DNA of 64,000 nt from Colias croceus (Eukaryota; Arthropoda; Insecta; Lepidoptera; Pieridae). The position numbers and the translations under genes were made by a program. Location: assembly GCF_905220415.1 (NCBI RefSeq), contig NC_059568.1, forward strand, positions 4,588,001 through 4,652,000, in the 5' to 3' direction. The notes under the pieces are model-generated. The model had not been told where the DNA came from. It worked only from the letters and a program-made list of their open reading frames with translations, and searched no databases. Shown here in pieces: positions 59,535 to 64,000 of this stretch. Every line of letters begins with the position of its first letter. The stretch's first letter is position 1.

Positions 59535-61381
59535 TTATCTAGACACGCGGCAGCGTGTCAAGCCGAGTTCAAGCGAAGAGAACTGGCGAGCAGCAGCCGT
59601 GTGTATATTTACACGAACCATTTCGAGCCACTTTTCACCCCCTTATAACTCGAAAACTATTTAAGTTAAATAAACCAAATTTGGTACATATCAAGAGGAC
59701 CTCAAGATAAACAAGAACCTTAAATTTCATAAATACAGATTAAACAGTTGCGCAGATATTAATATCCAAAAATCGCAATTTTTAAGACTGACTGACTTAT
59801 AGACATATACAAAACCTAACCCACTTCCAGATGACCTAGAAAGTTCAAATTTTGTAATCAGCTAGGTAATAGTGAGTGTACAAAGAAAAAAATCAGAAAA
59901 TACTGAATTTATTTGTATTTAATTTTTTTTTCAATGACATTAATTTTGTTTGTATGGAAAAATGGAAAAGTTTAAAAAAATAGAAAATAGTATATTCACC
60001 TTACTAGTCTTAAAAAATAGATCAAAACTAGTCAGTGGCCGAAAAAAATTTTGAAATCCATCAATAAATGACTGAGATATAGATTATTGAAGTTTACATA
60101 TTTTAGCGCGAAACATCTGTAGATTCGATGCGCCTCTGACATCACACTCACTCGCGCTAGTATCGCTAGGGCGGATTACTTCGATTGCATGATTTCTTTA
60201 TTCAAAACTATTATTAAACGTAAAATAAAAGAAAATTGTAATAAAAATATTGCTCATACAGTTAAAAATAATATATAATTTTACAAATTCACATTTCTTT
60301 ATTCTTTATTTATGAGTGTTTAGTTTATTTTTAATTTCAGTGTAATGGAAGAAGGCTTTGTCGAAGGTCGAAATGATTTAATTTGCGTAATATTAATATT
60401 AATATAAGTGAAACATCTTTAGGCGCGTTTAGAGTAAAATTTCAAAATCTCGTCATGGAGTAAAGCGACGATTCTTCTACAACGATCTTTGCATCTTTGT
60501 AATAGTGTGTGTACATATTCACGCTGGATGTTTAGAAAATCATGTAATCTTTTAAACAGAAAACGAGTTTAAAAAATTTCAGATAATGACGGGGCAATGT
60601 GCGCTGACATTCATAACATACAAGAAAATATAGAAAATAATACTAAACAAACCATACAAAGAATCCGCAAGAAAAAATATAAAAAAAATCGTATATAAAA
60701 AGTATTATATTCATAAAGTACCTAAATCAAATTTGCAGAGTAATTTTCTGTACAAAAAGTAATGATATCCCACCAAAAACATAAATGTAAAAATTGGAGC
60801 CGAGTTCAATCGTTGACTTAATTTGCCAAAAAAGAAATGAGATCTAATTAATGTGTGCCAAGTTCTGCAGACAGTCCAGAAATTTATTTATAAAGATGTA
60901 TTAAGTTCTTAGGTTGACTGAAAACTCAATTGTTTTATTTTCCCTTAGAGAACAATGTTTATTCCAAAATATAACTTTTTTAATTTGAATAATATAATTA
61001 TTTTCACAAAGGAAACAACTAATGACCTATTGAACCCCATAATTTGATGAGGCTAGTTTTACATACTGTTTATATTTTGTGAAGTTCTAAAAACTAGCCT
61101 CATCAAATTATTGGGTTCAATAGGTCATTAGTTGTTTGCTTTGTGAAAATAATTATATTATTCAAATTATAAAAGTTATATTTTGGAATAAACATTGTTC
61201 TCTAAGGGAAAATAAAACAATTGAGTTTTCAGTCAACCTAAGAACTTAATACATCTTTATAAATAAATTTCTGGACTGTCTGCAGAACTTGGCACACATT
61301 AATTAGATCTCATTTCTTTTTTGGCAAATTAAGTCAACGATTGAACTCGGCTCCAATTTTTACATTTATGTTTTTGGTGGG
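59535..61381 (-). mobile_element. foldback-containing element, type 1, copy 2
   Basis: Opposite-orientation copy of 23968-25958: the tail starts at 'ttatctagacacgcggcagc' (59535) and runs to about 60768, where it joins a 613-bp palindrome (60769-61381). It lacks the 131-bp LINE insert present in copy 1. It has no protein-coding frame. It lies just upstream of the adaptor exon, within about 440 bp. Confidence 0.65.
60769..61381. repeat. 613-bp palindrome, arms about 285 bp
   Basis: From CCCACCAAAAACATAAATG to its inverse, with a loop of about 35-40 bp around 61058-61095. The arms differ from each other at only a few sites. Relative to copy 1 the loop is reversed, consistent with the whole element being in minus orientation. 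Confidence 0.85.
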
Positions 61382-61998
61382 ATTAACTTTTCGTATTTCG
61401 TGTTAGTACCTACTGTGTAGTGGACATGCATCTTTATTCAATAAAGCATTCTTGCTTTATGATGATTTTTGAAGTTAGTAGACATAAAAAACTAACTAGC
61501 CGATTTGTTAAGATAATTTACCGTCTAATAAGACGAAATTTGTTATTATTTTTTAATTTAATTTAGATAATGGTTCACTACATTGCGTTGGTAAGCACTT
61601 TTCATGACTTGCATTAATTGTAACATAACATATTGTGAATAGTTTGCAAGTACATAAAACGAAAGAGCAAAAATTGTTTCAGACATACACCTGGAATGAA
61701 TAAATGCATTTTTATGATTTACCGTCTTTATTTGACTTGCACAAACCAAATTTTCAAGATAAACACTTTTATTTAAAAAAGGCATCACAAAGAAAGTTTA
61801 CCTACAACGACAAAGTTATGAAAACTCATACATTATGAATAAAAAACTTTGTATGCAGCACAGGCTAGAAATTAATGTAATTTTAAAAAGAATGATAATT
61901 ATTAATTAACCAATTTTTTTGCAAATGCAAATCTGAAACGGGATTTAAGTTTACTTCTTTATCAAAAATACGCTATTCGCGTCATTTTTTTTTTTTTA
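61382..61998. other. AT-rich non-coding stretch
   Basis: A 76-codon minus-strand frame (61558-61788) has no recognisable feature. Nothing else. Confidence 0.4.
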
Positions 61999-62170
61999 AG
62001 TGAAACTTCTTTATCGGGGTTGGACAAAAATTTAGTGTAACATTTTTGCGTTACGCTGTAGGCGTGACATTTTTGCGTTACGCCGTAGGCGTGACATTTT
62101 TGCGTTACGCCGTAGGCGTGACATTTTTGCGTTACGCGCCAACTTTTTCTTATCCCTAAGTTTCACTTCT
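61999..62170 (+). mobile_element. dispersed repeat with inverted 'aagtgaaact' ends and tandem core
   Basis: AAGTGAAACTTC at the left and GAAACTTAGGG-like inverted wording at the right ('ctaagtttcacttc', about 62157-62170) bracket 'tcggggttggacaaaaattt' and a 27-bp tandem array at 62037-62137. The wording is familiar from lepidopteran repeats. Non-coding; its class is uncertain. Confidence 0.5.
62037..62137 (+). repeat. 27-bp tandem repeat, about 3.7 units
   Basis: A unit starting 'gtgacatttttgcgttacgc' and ending 'cgtaggc' is repeated at 62037-62063, 62064-62090 and 62091-62117, with a partial unit to 62137. The first unit differs slightly (gtaac, gctgt). CpG-rich in AT-rich surroundings. 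Confidence 0.85.
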
Positions 62171-64000
62171 TACGTGTGTACTCTATTACACGCACACATT
62201 TTTTTTTTTTTTTTGTATTTCGTATTTGATTTTGAAACACGTTGTATAAATGAGTGGCCAACGTGTGAACTTGTATTATTTGCACATTATTATAGTTATT
62301 TAATTATTTATCCTTACCCTTGAACATTGTACGAACAAATAATACTAATACTACCAAATAATGTACTTCCGAAGACCGCAAGACTTCTGTCTAAAGTAAA
62401 ACCTTGGTAAAACTGAAGCTAGCGAACTCAGAGCGAATTTTAAAGAGCTTTGAATATTTCAAACTTATTCTAGCCAAATAAAATGTTCGGTCCACAAATT
62501 TCGTATTGTACAGTTTTCTGAACAATATTTTCCACACAATATTTCTTATTTTGCATGTGTAGAAATGTATCTATTAACAAGATTTTATTAGCTTCATCTG
62601 TATTTTGTATGAAGCCGACGGACGCGACGTGTTAGTATGTAACCGACTCTTTAAACTCGATTTTGACCCACTTTAAACGGCAGATTTAATTCAGACATTG
62701 CACACTTATCAAAAATTGGTGACAACACGATAATTTCATGAGTTTTTAACGTGTTTATAGTTTTTTTTTTTATAACTAAATTACTAAATTGTTGTATTTA
62801 TAGCTATACGAATGGGTTACGCCATGCGGTGGAAATAACGAGCCGACAAATAACAAACCAATTATCTCCCATTACACACAGCGAAAACTTATCGAAACAC
62901 GAGGAAAGAAACTGTCGATAGTCTAATGAAAACGATTAATGAAGCTCTATTGCTCTTCGAACGTTTTCCTTTTCTACAACTGTCTTTGTAAAAGCTCTTG
63001 AAACCTATTTTATAAGGCAGTGAAAAATGACACCACTTTATATGAAACTTGTAAGAGGAAAGTCATTAAGCCAAGATAATTAAACTTAATGACATAGAAA
63101 ATGATCCATCCTGTGGTTGTTTTATAGTCGTAACAAGAATGGATCTAACTAATTTGTTTTCCTGTATGTAGAGGCTTCGGCTTCGAAAAGAAATTTAATC
63201 AATAATGTAGTCTCAATTTCATGAATAATGTAGTGTTGATTATAATGGCACTCTTTTTAAAAATTTCAAGACGATAACAATATGTACATTTCGTTCAAAA
63301 ACAAAAATACGTAACTACGTTCTGCTATTTTATACATGACTGTTTTTCACATTAGAAGCAAGCATCATAAACGTAATTGAAACTTCGCGAAATTCTAAAT
63401 CGTATTTCGAATACGTCCTTAATTACACGTTCAACTCAATTTAACATATGCATGACAGCAATGCAATATATGTAACATACAGTATGACGCGTAATAAACA
63501 CGCTTGCTGAGATCTCGTACTGTATGCAAACTAATGACAGTAATGTTTAATTTTAAGACTGTTCACTGCTTTGTATGAAGAGACTACATCACTGATTAAG
63601 ATACAGGGTTGCCAATATCCTATTAATAACATGAATAAGTTTGGATGTAGTAGGTAATAGAATTCACTGGTGTTTGCACGACTGAAGAGACTTTGAAAAG
63701 ATTTCCTCTACAAAGCTGTCTAAATTTTCTACTCTAAAAACTTGCCATTTAAAAAAAATGTTCTTAATATCTAGTTCTCAAATAACTCGTTACTAAAATT
63801 TTAAAATACTAGCTTAGAAATATTCAACCTCTTCCCTTTATAGTTATTTTATTTATATTGTTAAATAAGACAAGTATCAAATACAACCAACCCTATTAAA
63901 TCAATGTTAACAAGCAGAAAATGGATAAGATTCATTTTAATTAAGTTTTTAAGTAAACAGCAGCCCTACTCCAATCACTGATTGAGAAGTTACTCGTAGC
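62171..64000. other. AT-rich non-coding stretch
   Basis: Contains the second copy of repeat F at 62590-62770. Otherwise no gene or recognisable repeat to the end of the window. Confidence 0.4.
62590..62770 (+). repeat. dispersed repeat F, copy 2
   Basis: 'agcttcatctgtattttgta', 'taaccgactctttaaactcg' and 'ttgacccactttaaacggca' match 32655-32840 with many differences. A non-coding old repeat. Confidence 0.55.

Overview
The window looks like AT-rich intronic or intergenic DNA from a lepidopteran (moth or butterfly). This rests on the repeat content: many short Helitron-like elements of the kind common in Lepidoptera (5' TC, 3' CTAG, inserted between A and T), a BEL/Pao retrotransposon, an RTE-clade LINE, remnants of RNase H-bearing LINEs, and (CTGT)n- or (ATTT)n-tailed repeats. 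There is no bacterial or phage gene organisation. Nearly all short open frames are chance frames or shadows of transposons.

Layout. 1-7.3 kb: AT-rich DNA with four Helitron-like copies and two or three other dispersed repeats. 7.36-8.98 kb: a DNA transposon with 56-bp perfect terminal inverted repeats, carrying a nested LINE 3' fragment with its own 14-bp target duplication. 13.97-16.23 kb: a 5'-truncated RTE-clade LINE on the minus strand with a 17-bp target duplication. 20.4-26 kb: two large palindromic (foldback) elements plus a common 'agggttccg' repeat; the second foldback recurs in opposite orientation at 59.5-61.4 kb. 26-51 kb: mostly anonymous AT-rich DNA with about eight Helitron-like copies, a pogo-like MITE (41.5 kb), a PIF/Harbinger-like MITE (34.2 kb) and several short perfect hairpins. 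51.5-58.8 kb: a complete, apparently young BEL/Pao LTR retrotransposon. Its single 1832-codon Gag-Pol frame is uninterrupted, and its two 583-bp LTRs differ, by eye, at one base.

The only convincing host coding sequence is a 69-codon exon at 58892-59098 on the minus strand. It ends at a consensus splice donor and encodes the likely start of a PTB/PID-domain adaptor protein. The BEL/Pao element sits 93 bp inside the intron after this exon, antisense to the gene. If the gene continues towards lower coordinates, much or all of 1-58.9 kb could be its first coding intron, which would explain the lack of other genes.

Family assignments come from motif recognition without any database search. Coordinates of degraded repeats are approximate.
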